From Acidobacteriota bacterium (lineage in GTDB: Bacteria > Acidobacteriota > Thermoanaerobaculia > Thermoanaerobaculales > Thermoanaerobaculaceae): a stretch of DNA of 45,506 nt. The DNA is taken from NCBI GenBank assembly GCA_003133645.1, contig PKYI01000012.1:1-45506 (forward strand), written 5' to 3'. The translations under genes were made by a program, and so were the position numbers. The notes beneath the pieces are model-generated. The model was not told the DNA's origin. It saw only the letters and a list, made by a program, of their open reading frames with translations, and made no database searches. Numbering within the stretch: position 1 is the first letter of the stretch; each line of letters opens with the position of its first letter. Below are positions 26,706 through 33,654 of this stretch, piece after piece.

Positions 26706-28159
26706 CGCCCCTCCCCTTCGCCGAGGACGATCGCCTTGTAGAGGAGGTCGTGCAGGCCGACCACCTGGACGCCCTCGAGGCCGTGGTCCTCGCAAACCTC
26801 GCGGAGTTGCTTCTTGCAGTTCGCGCACGGGGCCACGACGTACGTCGCCCCGGTGCGGCGGATCTGCTCGGCCTTGAGCTTGCCCGTGACGCCCGTGCGA
26901 TACCGGCGGATCTCGTCCACCGACACGGTGCCGCCGCCCCCTCCGCAGCAGTAGTTCTTCTCGCCCTTCGGCTCCATGTCCACGTAGTTCTTGCAGAACG
27001 AGCGCAGGATCTCCCGCGGCTGGTCAACGATCCACCCGGTGCGGGCGATGTTGCAAGGATCGTGGTAGGTGACGCGCTCCGTGATCACGTTGGGGTCGAG
27101 CTTCAGCTTGCCCCGCCTGAGCATGTCGAGCGTCACCTCCATGATGTTCAGGACAGGCAGGGCGTCCTTGCCGCCGCCGAAGCTGGGCACGAAGAGCTTG
27201 GCGCTGCGCGAGGCGTGGCCGCACTCACCGATTAGAATCTTCTGGCCCTTCAATCGGTGGGCCTCAGCGATCTCCTTGTTGATGATCCGCTCGGCGCACC
27301 AGTCGCTGTAGAAGAGCCCGTAGTTGATCCCGTCGTAGTACCCGGTGCCGATCGTCCAGCGGTCCGCCTCGCCGGCGGCGTGGAAAGTGAGGGCGATCCC
27401 CTTGAGGGTATCCGCCTCGAGCAGGTAGTCGCTCACCGCCGGGAAAAACACGAACTCCCGGCCTTCCTTGTCCACCGGGAACTCGACCCGCACGCCCTTC
27501 TCGTCCTTGATGTCGTCGGCGAGGAAGTCGAGCGTGTCGAGGAGCGCCGCCACCGGGATCGCGGACGTGTTGCCCGTCTTCCCCTCGAGCTGCTCGCGCG
27601 TGGCCACCACCAGGGCCTTCGGCGCGATGTCCATCTCCGAGAGAATGTAGCGGGAGAGGTGCGTCACCAGCCCGTGGTCGATCCCCATCGGGCATTCGAA
27701 CGAGCACCGCCGGCACCCGGTGCAGTGGTAGACCGACTCCGCCAGCTCGCTGATCTTCTCCTCGGTCAGGTACACCGAACTGGTGACCTTGCTCTGGACC
27801 ATGCCGCGGAACGTGAAGTGCCGGCGATAGATCTCCAAGAGGAGGTTGGTCCGGTAGCAGGGGACGTCGTGCGGGTCCTTCGTCGCGAGGTAGATCTGGC
27901 AGGCGCAGGCGCAGTTCGCGCACTTGGCCCCGACGCGGGCGTAGGTGTCGACCAGATGCCCGTAGTTCGTGTACTTGAGGACCGCCCCGAAGATCTCGAG
28001 GAAGCGCTTGACCCTGTCCCCGGGGTACAGCCGCTCGAGGAAATAGCTGGTCCCCAGGAGCTTGTGAGGCAGCAACTTCGGCGCCTCGGGCGGCCGTGGT
28101 GCCCTGGCTCCCTGGCTCTGGGCCGTTGCACCCGGGTTCACCGCCGTTTTCTCTGCCAT
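26702..28159 (-). CDS. HdrD/DsrK/HmcF-like iron-sulfur subunit with CCG domain
   Basis: This 485-residue cytoplasmic-type protein is a paralogue of DsrK at 38088-39707. It has two ferredoxin-type cluster sites: an unusual CANCACACQIY (C80, C83, C85, C87, with C101 in VPCYRT) and a standard CTGCRRCSFECPMGID. The cysteine-rich catalytic part follows (GECGHASRS, HDPCNIARTGW, NYCCGGGGG, VAPCANCKKQ), which in HdrD-type proteins holds the noncubane cluster that acts on disulfides. The spacing of the first site differs from CxxCxxCxxxC, so C101 may be the fourth ligand. It probably reduces a disulfide carrier, perhaps the DsrC trisulfide, or runs in reverse. It is the first gene of the operon; a G-rich ribosome site precedes the ATG. 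Confidence 0.88.
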   Translation of the reverse strand: MAEKTAVNPGATAQSQGARAPRPPEAPKLLPHKLLGTSYFLERLYPGDRVKRFLEIFGAVLKYTNYGHLVDTYARVGAKCANCACACQIYLATKDPHDVPCYRTNLLLEIYRRHFTFRGMVQSKVTSSVYLTEEKISELAESVYHCTGCRRCSFECPMGIDHGLVTHLSRYILSEMDIAPKALVVATREQLEGKTGNTSAIPVAALLDTLDFLADDIKDEKGVRVEFPVDKEGREFVFFPAVSDYLLEADTLKGIALTFHAAGEADRWTIGTGYYDGINYGLFYSDWCAERIINKEIAEAHRLKGQKILIGECGHASRSAKLFVPSFGGGKDALPVLNIMEVTLDMLRRGKLKLDPNVITERVTYHDPCNIARTGWIVDQPREILRSFCKNYVDMEPKGEKNYCCGGGGGTVSVDEIRRYRTGVTGKLKAEQIRRTGATYVVAPCANCKKQLREVCEDHGLEGVQVVGLHDLLYKAIVLGEGEGR

Positions 28160-28195
28160 GCCCCCCCCCTCGTCGTCCCTCCGGCCGGGGCCGGG

Positions 28196-28211
28196 GTCAC
28201 CTTCCAGTAAC
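28196..28211. promoter_or_regulatory. Candidate operator, copy A (GTCAC-N6-GTAAC)
   Basis: GTCAC (28196-28200), six bases, GTAAC (28207-28211): a dyad with one mismatch and the same spacer length as copies B and C. It lies 37 bp before the ATG of the HdrD-like gene, probably inside its transcribed leader, so binding there could repress. Confidence 0.35.
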
Positions 28212-28383
28212 GGGACGTCCGAGCGCCCCGCAACGCCTCCGGGCGCGGCCGGCAGCCGCACGAACCCGGTCATCCCCTTCTCGGTCCGCGCACTTCAAGG
28301 AGTTGCGCCACGCTCCCCCGTCGCTCCATCCCGCGGCGTACCCCTGCGGGCGTCTCCGCGCAGCCCACCCCGGCGCCCTGGAC

Positions 28384-28399
28384 TGCATGGACCATGCCA
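28384..28399 (-). promoter_or_regulatory. Sigma54-like promoter toward the Hmc-like operon (weaker)
   Basis: On the minus strand TGGCAT, five bases, ATGCA. The key GG (-24) and GC (-12) are kept at the correct distance; two other positions differ from TGGCAC-N5-TTGCA. The start point would be near 28373, about 210 nt before the HdrD-like gene. Dyad copy B is centred about 75 bp upstream. Confidence 0.4.
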
Positions 28400-28440
28400 C
28401 CGCTCTCGGCCGGCGCAAGCAGGGGATCGCCCGCGGTCTC

Positions 28441-28456
28441 GTTACGCCTCCGTGAC
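28441..28456. promoter_or_regulatory. Candidate operator, copy B (GTTAC-N6-GTGAC)
   Basis: GTTAC (28441-28445), six bases, GTGAC (28452-28456): a dyad with one mismatch. It lies between the two sigma54-like elements, about 75 bp upstream of the Hmc-side start point and about 246 bp upstream of the dsrA-side one. It is 118 bp centre to centre from copy C, close to eleven helical turns. Confidence 0.4.
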
Positions 28457-28555
28457 GGGTGGCTCGCCCACAACTGCAGCCACTCTTCCCCGCCGATCGA
28501 GCCTCCCCTCGCCAAGCGCAACTCTTGGGCGCCGATGCTGTCCAGCCGTCAGACT

Positions 28556-28577
28556 CTTGTTACGGCCGAGTAACAAG
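28556..28577. promoter_or_regulatory. Candidate operator / upstream activating site, copy C (perfect dyad)
   Basis: CTTGTTAC (28556-28563), six bases, GTAACAAG (28570-28577): a perfect 8-bp dyad in AT-rich sequence against a GC-rich background. It is centred about 128 bp upstream of the predicted dsrA start point, within the range where sigma54 enhancer-binding proteins bind. A short hairpin is an alternative reading, but it lacks a T-run and lies far from any gene end. Confidence 0.55.
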
Positions 28578-28668
28578 GGCGCCACGAACCGCGGGCGCGT
28601 GTCTGGCTCGCCCTCATAAATGGCTACAAGAAAAAGCTTTGAAGCGCCGGCGATAGCACAGCGCCCTC

Positions 28669-28684
28669 TGGCACAGGGGTTGCA
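28669..28684 (+). promoter_or_regulatory. Sigma54 (RpoN) -24/-12 promoter of dsrA
   Basis: TGGCAC (28669-28674), five bases, TTGCA (28680-28684), preceded by CTC. This matches the sigma54 consensus TGGCAC-N5-TTGCW at every core position, with the invariant GG and GC spaced correctly. Transcription would start near 28695, about 162 nt before the dsrA ATG. A sigma54 promoter needs an activating ATPase, for which copy C is a plausible site. Confidence 0.65.
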
Positions 28685-28856
28685 CAGCCAATGGCCGCGT
28701 TGGGCTGCGGGGGAGCACGCGATCGCGGGTCGTCTGGTCTTGTGCCGCCAGGATTTCGGCGACCCACACTCGGGCGTTCCTCCCGACAGGCCCTGAATGA
28801 GTTTGATGGCGTTGTCCGGGTTGCGGTTGGAGATCCAGGCACCGAAAGGAGCTGCC

Positions 28857-30050
28857 ATGAGTGAGGAGAGGAAGAAGAGAGAAACGCCGCTGTTGGACGA
28901 ACTCGAGAGCGGACCGTGGCCGAGCTTCGTCAAGGAGATCAAGAAGTCCGACACAGCCATGGCCGACGACCTCCTCGGCGTGCTCGAGCGCTCGTACGAG
29001 GAGAAGATCGGGCACTGGAAGCACGGCGGTCTGGTCGGCGTCATGGGGTACGGCGGCGGTGTGATCGGGCGCTATTCGGACGTGCCGCAGGAGTTCCCAG
29101 CCGTGGCCGAGTTTCACACGATGCGCATCAATCAGCCGGCCGGCTGGTTCTACACCTCGAAGGCGCTCAGGACGATCACCGACATCTGGGAGCGGCACGG
29201 TTCGGGCCTCACCAACATGCACGGGTCAACCGGCGACATCGTCCTGCTCGGCTGCAAGACCCAGGAACTCGAGCCGGTCTTCGCCGAGCTGACCGCGGCC
29301 GGGTTCGATCTCGGCGGCTCGGGCTCCGACATGCGCACCCCGAGCTGCTGCGTCGGCCAGGCCCGCTGCGAGTGGGCGTGCTACGACACGATGGGCGCGT
29401 GTTACGACTTCACCCAGACATACCAGGACGAGCTACACCGGCCGGCGTTCCCCTACAAGTACAAGCTGAAGTTCTCCGGCTGCCCCAACGACTGCGTGGC
29501 GTCGGTGGCACGCTCCGACATGTCGTTCATCGGCGTGTGGCGGGACGACATCAAGGTCGACGCCGAGCAGGTCAAGGCGTACGCCGCCGGCGGCAAGCTC
29601 GACATTCAGAAGGACGTGTGCGACCGCTGTCCGACCGGCTGCATGCGCTGGGACGGCGCCACGCTCGCCATCGACAACGCCAACTGCGTGAAGTGCATGC
29701 ATTGCATCAACGCGATGCCGAAGGCGCTCGCCCCAGGCGACGACCGCGGCGCGGCGATCCTCATCGGCGCCAAGGCGCCGATCGTCGGCGGCGCGTTGCT
29801 GGCCAGCGTGTTCGTGCCGTTCATCAAGATGGAGCCGCCCTACGAGGACATCAAGGAGTTGCTGTCGCGCATCTGGGACCTGTGGGCCGAGCACGGCAAG
29901 AACCGCGAGCGGGTGGGCGAGTTCATCCAGCGCGTCGGGCTCGGAAACTTCCTCGAGCAGATCGGCCTCGACCCCGTGCCGGAGATGATCACCGCGCCGC
30001 GCGCCAATCCCTACATCTTCTACCAGGACACAGTGGAAGAAGAGGCCTGA
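28857..30050 (+). CDS. dsrA: Dissimilatory sulfite reductase alpha subunit
   Basis: This 397-residue cytoplasmic protein carries the siroheme-[4Fe-4S] motifs CVGQARC (C165-x5-C171) and CPNDC (C209-x3-C213) and an inserted ferredoxin domain (CDRCPTGC at 255-262 and CVKCMHC at 277-283). With DsrB it forms the A2B2 enzyme that reduces sulfite and loads the product on DsrC as a trisulfide. Length and motifs are those of bacterial DsrA. The ATG at 28857 follows AAAGGAG and gives the usual N-terminus; an upstream in-frame start at 28797 lacks a ribosome site. It heads the dsr operon behind a sigma54-type promoter. Confidence 0.98.
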   Translation: MSEERKKRETPLLDELESGPWPSFVKEIKKSDTAMADDLLGVLERSYEEKIGHWKHGGLVGVMGYGGGVIGRYSDVPQEFPAVAEFHTMRINQPAGWFYTSKALRTITDIWERHGSGLTNMHGSTGDIVLLGCKTQELEPVFAELTAAGFDLGGSGSDMRTPSCCVGQARCEWACYDTMGACYDFTQTYQDELHRPAFPYKYKLKFSGCPNDCVASVARSDMSFIGVWRDDIKVDAEQVKAYAAGGKLDIQKDVCDRCPTGCMRWDGATLAIDNANCVKCMHCINAMPKALAPGDDRGAAILIGAKAPIVGGALLASVFVPFIKMEPPYEDIKELLSRIWDLWAEHGKNRERVGEFIQRVGLGNFLEQIGLDPVPEMITAPRANPYIFYQDTVEEEA

Positions 30051-30068
30051 GCTTTAGAAAAGGAGATC

Positions 30069-31154
30069 ATGCCCATGTCCGCCTCTCCCAGAAAAACCGA
30101 TATCGGTCCGCCAAACTACGAGCAGTTCCTGCCCCCGATCGTGAAGAAGAACTACGGCCAGTGGAAGTACCACGAGATCCTCAAGCCCGGCGTGATGGTC
30201 CACGTCGCGGCCTCGGGCGACAAGCTCTACACCGTCCGCGCCGCGTCCCCGCGCCTGCTTTCGATCGTCACGATCCGGATGTTCGCCGACCTCGCCGACC
30301 GCTTCACCGGCGGCTACCTGCGCTTCACGAGCCGCAACAACATCGAGTTCCTCGTGAGCGACCCCGCCAACATCGACCCCTTGATCGAGGCGCTCCACAA
30401 GGAGGGGTTCCCGGTGGGCGGTATCGGCCCGTCGATCTCCAACTGCGTCCACACCCAGGGTTGGGTGCACTGTCACTCCGCCGCCTCGGACGCTTCGGGC
30501 GTCGTCAAGTCGGTGATGGACGACCTCTACCCCCACTTCGCCAACATGGACATGCCGGGCAAGCTGCGCATCGCCTTCGCCTGCTGCCTCAACATGTGCG
30601 GCGCGGTGCACTGCTCCGACATTGCCATCCTCGGCATCCACCGCAAGGCCCCGAAGATCAAGCACGGCGACGTGCCGAAGATGTGCGAGATCCCGAGCCT
30701 CGTCTCCTCCTGCCCGACCGGTGCGGTACGCCCGGCCACGGTGGACGGCATCAAGTCGGTCGAGATCATCGAGGAGCAGTGCATGTACTGCGGCAACTGC
30801 TTCACCGTCTGCCCGGCGATGAAGATCGCAAACGCAGAGAACGACGGCATCTCGATCTGGGTCGGCGGCAAGGTCTCCAACGCCCGCACCGAGCCCAAGT
30901 TCTCGAAGCTCGCGATCCCGTTCCTGCCCAACAACCCGCCCCGCTGGCCGGAGGTGGTGGAAGCTGTCCGCAACATCGTGAACGCCTATGCCGCAAACGC
31001 CCGCAAGTTCGAGCGCATGGGCGAGTGGATCGATCGCATCGGCTGGCCGAACTTCTTCCGGCTCACCGGCATCCCGTTCAGCAGGTACCACATCGACGAT
31101 TTCAAGCACGCCGGCGAGACCTTCAGGCGCTCCGTCCACATGCGGCAGATCTAG
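30069..31154 (+). CDS. dsrB: Dissimilatory sulfite reductase beta subunit
   Basis: This 361-residue protein has the DsrB signatures [51 protein letters not shown] (cluster cysteines beside the active siroheme) and a ferredoxin domain with [16 protein letters not shown]. DsrB holds the catalytic siroheme and the channel into which the DsrC C-terminal arm inserts. AAAAGGAG precedes the ATG 18 bp after dsrA. A second in-frame ATG two codons later is also possible. Confidence 0.98.
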   Translation: MPMSASPRKTDIGPPNYEQFLPPIVKKNYGQWKYHEILKPGVMVHVAASGDKLYTVRAASPRLLSIVTIRMFADLADRFTGGYLRFTSRNNIEFLVSDPANIDPLIEALHKEGFPVGGIGPSISNCVHTQGWVHCHSAASDASGVVKSVMDDLYPHFANMDMPGKLRIAFACCLNMCGAVHCSDIAILGIHRKAPKIKHGDVPKMCEIPSLVSSCPTGAVRPATVDGIKSVEIIEEQCMYCGNCFTVCPAMKIANAENDGISIWVGGKVSNARTEPKFSKLAIPFLPNNPPRWPEVVEAVRNIVNAYAANARKFERMGEWIDRIGWPNFFRLTGIPFSRYHIDDFKHAGETFRRSVHMRQI

Positions 31155-31163
31155 GAGGACCAA

Positions 31164-31400
31164 ATGTCCGTCAGCGTTGATCAAGTTGCCGAGGCGATGT
31201 TCCAACTGGTGACGGAAACCCACGGCAAGAAGAGCCTCAAGGCCATGGACCTCACCAAGGCCATGATCGAGAAGTTCGGCGCGGCCGAGTGCGACAAGGA
31301 ACTGTGCAAGCACGCGATCCGCCAACTGATGGACTCCGGCCGGTGCATCTATTCGTACCTCGGCGGGAGTTACATCACGCTGCCGCCGGACAAGGCCTGA
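31164..31400 (+). CDS. dsrD: DsrD, winged-helix activator of DsrAB
   Basis: This 78-residue protein matches DsrD in size, position after dsrB and sequence (EAMFQLVTETHGKKSLKAMDL, KHAIRQLMDSGRCIYSYLGGSYITLP). DsrD has a winged-helix fold and has been reported to bind DsrAB and raise its sulfite reduction rate. It is found mostly in organisms that run Dsr in the reductive direction, so it is the best single clue here that this pathway reduces sulfite. AGGAGG lies just upstream. Confidence 0.95.
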   Translation: MSVSVDQVAEAMFQLVTETHGKKSLKAMDLTKAMIEKFGAAECDKELCKHAIRQLMDSGRCIYSYLGGSYITLPPDKA

Positions 31401-31417
31401 AGCCACAGCGCACGACC

Positions 31418-31442
31418 CTCCGGGGCCACTCCGGCCCCGGAG
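31418..31442 (+). terminator. Hairpin after dsrABD (partial terminator or mRNA-stability element)
   Basis: CTCCGGGGCC (31418-31427) pairs perfectly with GGCCCCGGAG (31433-31442) around a 5-nt loop, followed by ACGATTCTT. It lies 18 bp after the dsrD stop. Because the operon continues with only short gaps, it more likely lowers read-through or protects dsrABD mRNA than ends the transcript. Confidence 0.55.
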
Positions 31443-31465
31443 ACGATTCTTGAAAGGAGATCGCG

Positions 31466-31900
31466 ATGGCCGACTCGAAGCAGAGCTCGACGGAGAGGAT
31501 CGTCGAGATTCTCGAGCACTGGCAGGATGCGGAAAACCGGACGGTGGCGCAGACCACCGCGATCATCGCCAAGTCGGCGAACCCGCTCGTCAAGCTCGTG
31601 ATGGACATCATCCGCCACGACTCGATCATGCATAACCGCGTGCAGCAGTTCATCATCGACAGCCTGACGGTCAAGGCGATTTCGCTGACGCCCGAAGAGC
31701 TGGGCGAAATATGGGAGATGGTGGAGCAACACATCGCCATGGAGCGGGAAACCATCGGCTACGGCGAGGAACTCACGAAGCTGTGCAAGCTCTTCGTCCA
31801 GTCGCACCTGATCGGCTACCTGCTCACCGACGAGAACAAGCACGAGAAGCTGCTCACGCAGCTCGAGGACTTCAAGCGCAAGCTCTACCCGTACGCGTGA
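31466..31900 (+). CDS. Unrecognised all-helical protein in the dsr operon, possibly ferritin-like
   Basis: This 144-residue protein has no signal peptide and no transmembrane segment and is predicted to be nearly all alpha-helical. Four amphipathic helices can be outlined (about 8-37, 40-68, 76-105 and 108-140). They carry residues that could bind metal: H18 and E23, H51/D52 and H56, E87/H89/E93, and E123-x2-H126. This layout recalls ferritin-like or hemerythrin-like four-helix bundles, but the usual ExxH pairs are incomplete, so I give no function. One cysteine is present (C107). GAAAGGAG precedes the ATG. It lies between dsrD and dsrL and should be co-expressed with them, so a role in Dsr electron transfer, iron supply or oxygen protection is possible. 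Confidence 0.8.
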   Translation: MADSKQSSTERIVEILEHWQDAENRTVAQTTAIIAKSANPLVKLVMDIIRHDSIMHNRVQQFIIDSLTVKAISLTPEELGEIWEMVEQHIAMERETIGYGEELTKLCKLFVQSHLIGYLLTDENKHEKLLTQLEDFKRKLYPYA

Positions 31901-31931
31901 GGGTCCGAGCCGGAAGATTGAGAGGACGACG

Positions 31932-33650
31932 ATGGGCTTACTGAAGTCGGTGGCCAAGAAACCCCCGCTCCGCCTCGGGGGCAGCGGCGCCACCCAGGTG
32001 TCGAACCTGCGGCCGCAACAGGTCGAGAAGCTGGCGCCGTGCATCGGTCACTGCCCGAGCGGCAACGACATCCGCGAGTGGCTGACCACCATCGCGCTGC
32101 GGGAGAAGCTCGGCCTGAGCCTCGAGGAGGCCTACACCAAGGCGTGGCTTCTCGAAGCCGAGACGACGCCGTTCCCGGCCGTGATGGGGAGGGTGTGCCC
32201 GCACCCCTGCGAGTCGTACTGCAACCGCAAGGAGAAGGACGGCGCGGTGGCCATCAACTCGGTCGAGCGCGCCCTCGGCGACTGGGGGATCAGCCGAAAC
32301 CTCGCACTCCCCACGCTCGACGCCGGCGGTCCGTTCGCCGAGCGCGTGGCCGTCATCGGCGCCGGCCCCGCGGGACTCTCCTGCGCCTACCAGCTGGCGC
32401 GCCGCGGTTACCCGGTCGTGGTCTTCGAAAGCTTGCCCAAGGCCGGCGGCATGTTGCGCTACGGCATCCCCGAGTACCGCCTGCCGCGGACGGTCCTCGA
32501 TGCCGAGATCGGGAAAGTCGCCGACCTGGGCGTCGAGATCCGCTGCGGCACGACGATCGGCAAGGAGATCACCCTGGCGGAGCTGCACGAGCAGTTTCAG
32601 GCGGTGTTCGTCGCCATCGGCGCGCATCAGGGCAAGAAACTCGGCCTCCCCGGCGAGGAAGGCCCGGGCGTGTACACCGGCACCGAGTTTCTGAACAAGG
32701 CGAACTCCGACGGCAAGGTGGCCATCGGCGCGAAAGTGGTGGTGATCGGCGGCGGCGACACGGCGGTCGATGCCGCCCGCGTCTCGCTGCGCCTTTCGTC
32801 CGACTCCGCCTCGATGTCCCGGCGGATGGGCGCCGAGGTGACGATCCTGTACCGCCGCACCCGGGCGGAGATGCCGGCGATCGACCGCGAGATCGACGAG
32901 GCCCTCGAGGAGGGCGTCAAGATCGAGTACCTCGCCGCGCCGCTGCGCGTGCTGCGCAATGACGACGGCTCGCTGCGCGCCATGGTCGTGCAGCGCATGC
33001 AGCTCGGCGAGCCCGACGCCTCCGGACGGCGGCGGCCGGTGCCCGTCGAGGGTGACACCTACGAACTGCCGGTGGACACGATCCTCACCGCGGTGAGCCA
33101 GGAGCCGGACTGGGCCACGCTCGGCGAGATCGGCGTCAAGGGCTCGTGGATCGCGGCCGACGAGTGGGGCCGCACTGGAATCGACGGCGTCTGGTCGGGC
33201 GGCGACTCGCTCGGCCTCGGGCTGGCGACGATCTCGATCGGTCAGGGGCGCAAGGCGGCCGAGGGCATCCACGCCGCGCTGCGGGGCCTGGAGCCCAAGG
33301 CGCCGCCCGCGCTGCCCGTCGTGGGCCCCGAGAGGATCAAGATGGACCAGTACGACGCCAAGCCTCGCGCCGAGCGCCCGGTCCTGGCGCCGGCGGAGCG
33401 CCTCGCCCGTCCGATGGACGAGGTCGACCTCGGGATCACCGCCGAACAGGCGCTGGCGGAGGTCACCCGCTGCTTCTCGTGCGGCAAGTGCTTCGGCTGC
33501 GAGAAGTGCTGGATGTACTGCCAGTCCAACTGCTTCACCAAGGTGTCGGATCCTGTCCTCGGGCACTTCTACAAGGTCAAGCTCGAGGTGTGCGACGGCT
33601 GCAGAAAGTGCGCTGACGAGTGTCCCTGCGGCTTCGTCGAAATGGTGTAG
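31932..33650 (+). CDS. dsrL: DsrL-like NAD(P)H-dependent iron-sulfur flavoprotein (GltD family)
   Basis: This 572-residue protein has an N-terminal iron-sulfur part (C37-x3-C41 in APCIGHCPSGNDIREW, and CPHPCESYC at 89-97), then FAD binding (VAVIGAGPAGLSCAYQLARRG), an NAD(P)H-binding domain (VVVIGGGDTAVDAARVSLRL) and the GltD-type C-terminal WSGGDSLGLGLATISIGQGRKAAEG. The C-terminus is a cysteine-rich ferredoxin (CFSCGKCFGCEKCWMYC, then CDGCRKCADECPCG). DsrL passes electrons between NAD(P)H and DsrAB. It was first known from sulfur oxidisers, but a second type occurs with reductive DsrAB and dsrD. Position and the ferredoxin tail favour DsrL over plain glutamate synthase small subunit, since no large subunit is present. 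Confidence 0.82.
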   Translation: MGLLKSVAKKPPLRLGGSGATQVSNLRPQQVEKLAPCIGHCPSGNDIREWLTTIALREKLGLSLEEAYTKAWLLEAETTPFPAVMGRVCPHPCESYCNRKEKDGAVAINSVERALGDWGISRNLALPTLDAGGPFAERVAVIGAGPAGLSCAYQLARRGYPVVVFESLPKAGGMLRYGIPEYRLPRTVLDAEIGKVADLGVEIRCGTTIGKEITLAELHEQFQAVFVAIGAHQGKKLGLPGEEGPGVYTGTEFLNKANSDGKVAIGAKVVVIGGGDTAVDAARVSLRLSSDSASMSRRMGAEVTILYRRTRAEMPAIDREIDEALEEGVKIEYLAAPLRVLRNDDGSLRAMVVQRMQLGEPDASGRRRPVPVEGDTYELPVDTILTAVSQEPDWATLGEIGVKGSWIAADEWGRTGIDGVWSGGDSLGLGLATISIGQGRKAAEGIHAALRGLEPKAPPALPVVGPERIKMDQYDAKPRAERPVLAPAERLARPMDEVDLGITAEQALAEVTRCFSCGKCFGCEKCWMYCQSNCFTKVSDPVLGHFYKVKLEVCDGCRKCADECPCGFVEMV

Positions 33651-33654
33651 ACGA

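Larger units (their letters stand above)
28160..28856. other. 697-bp divergent regulatory region between the Hmc-like operon and dsrA
   Basis: I see no credible gene here: open frames on either strand have no ribosome site or family resemblance. The region holds three GTYAC-N6-GTRAC dyads, a sigma54-type promoter toward dsrA, a weaker one toward the Hmc-like operon, and an AT-rich patch (about 28614-28641) between the dyads and the dsrA promoter that could bend. Predicted leaders are about 160 nt for dsrA and 210 nt for the Hmc-like operon. Confidence 0.6.

Noticed and set aside
28096-28619. Short plus-strand frames in the divergent region before dsrA
   Set aside because: No ribosome site, proline/arginine-rich translation and no family resemblance. 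The region is better explained as regulatory.
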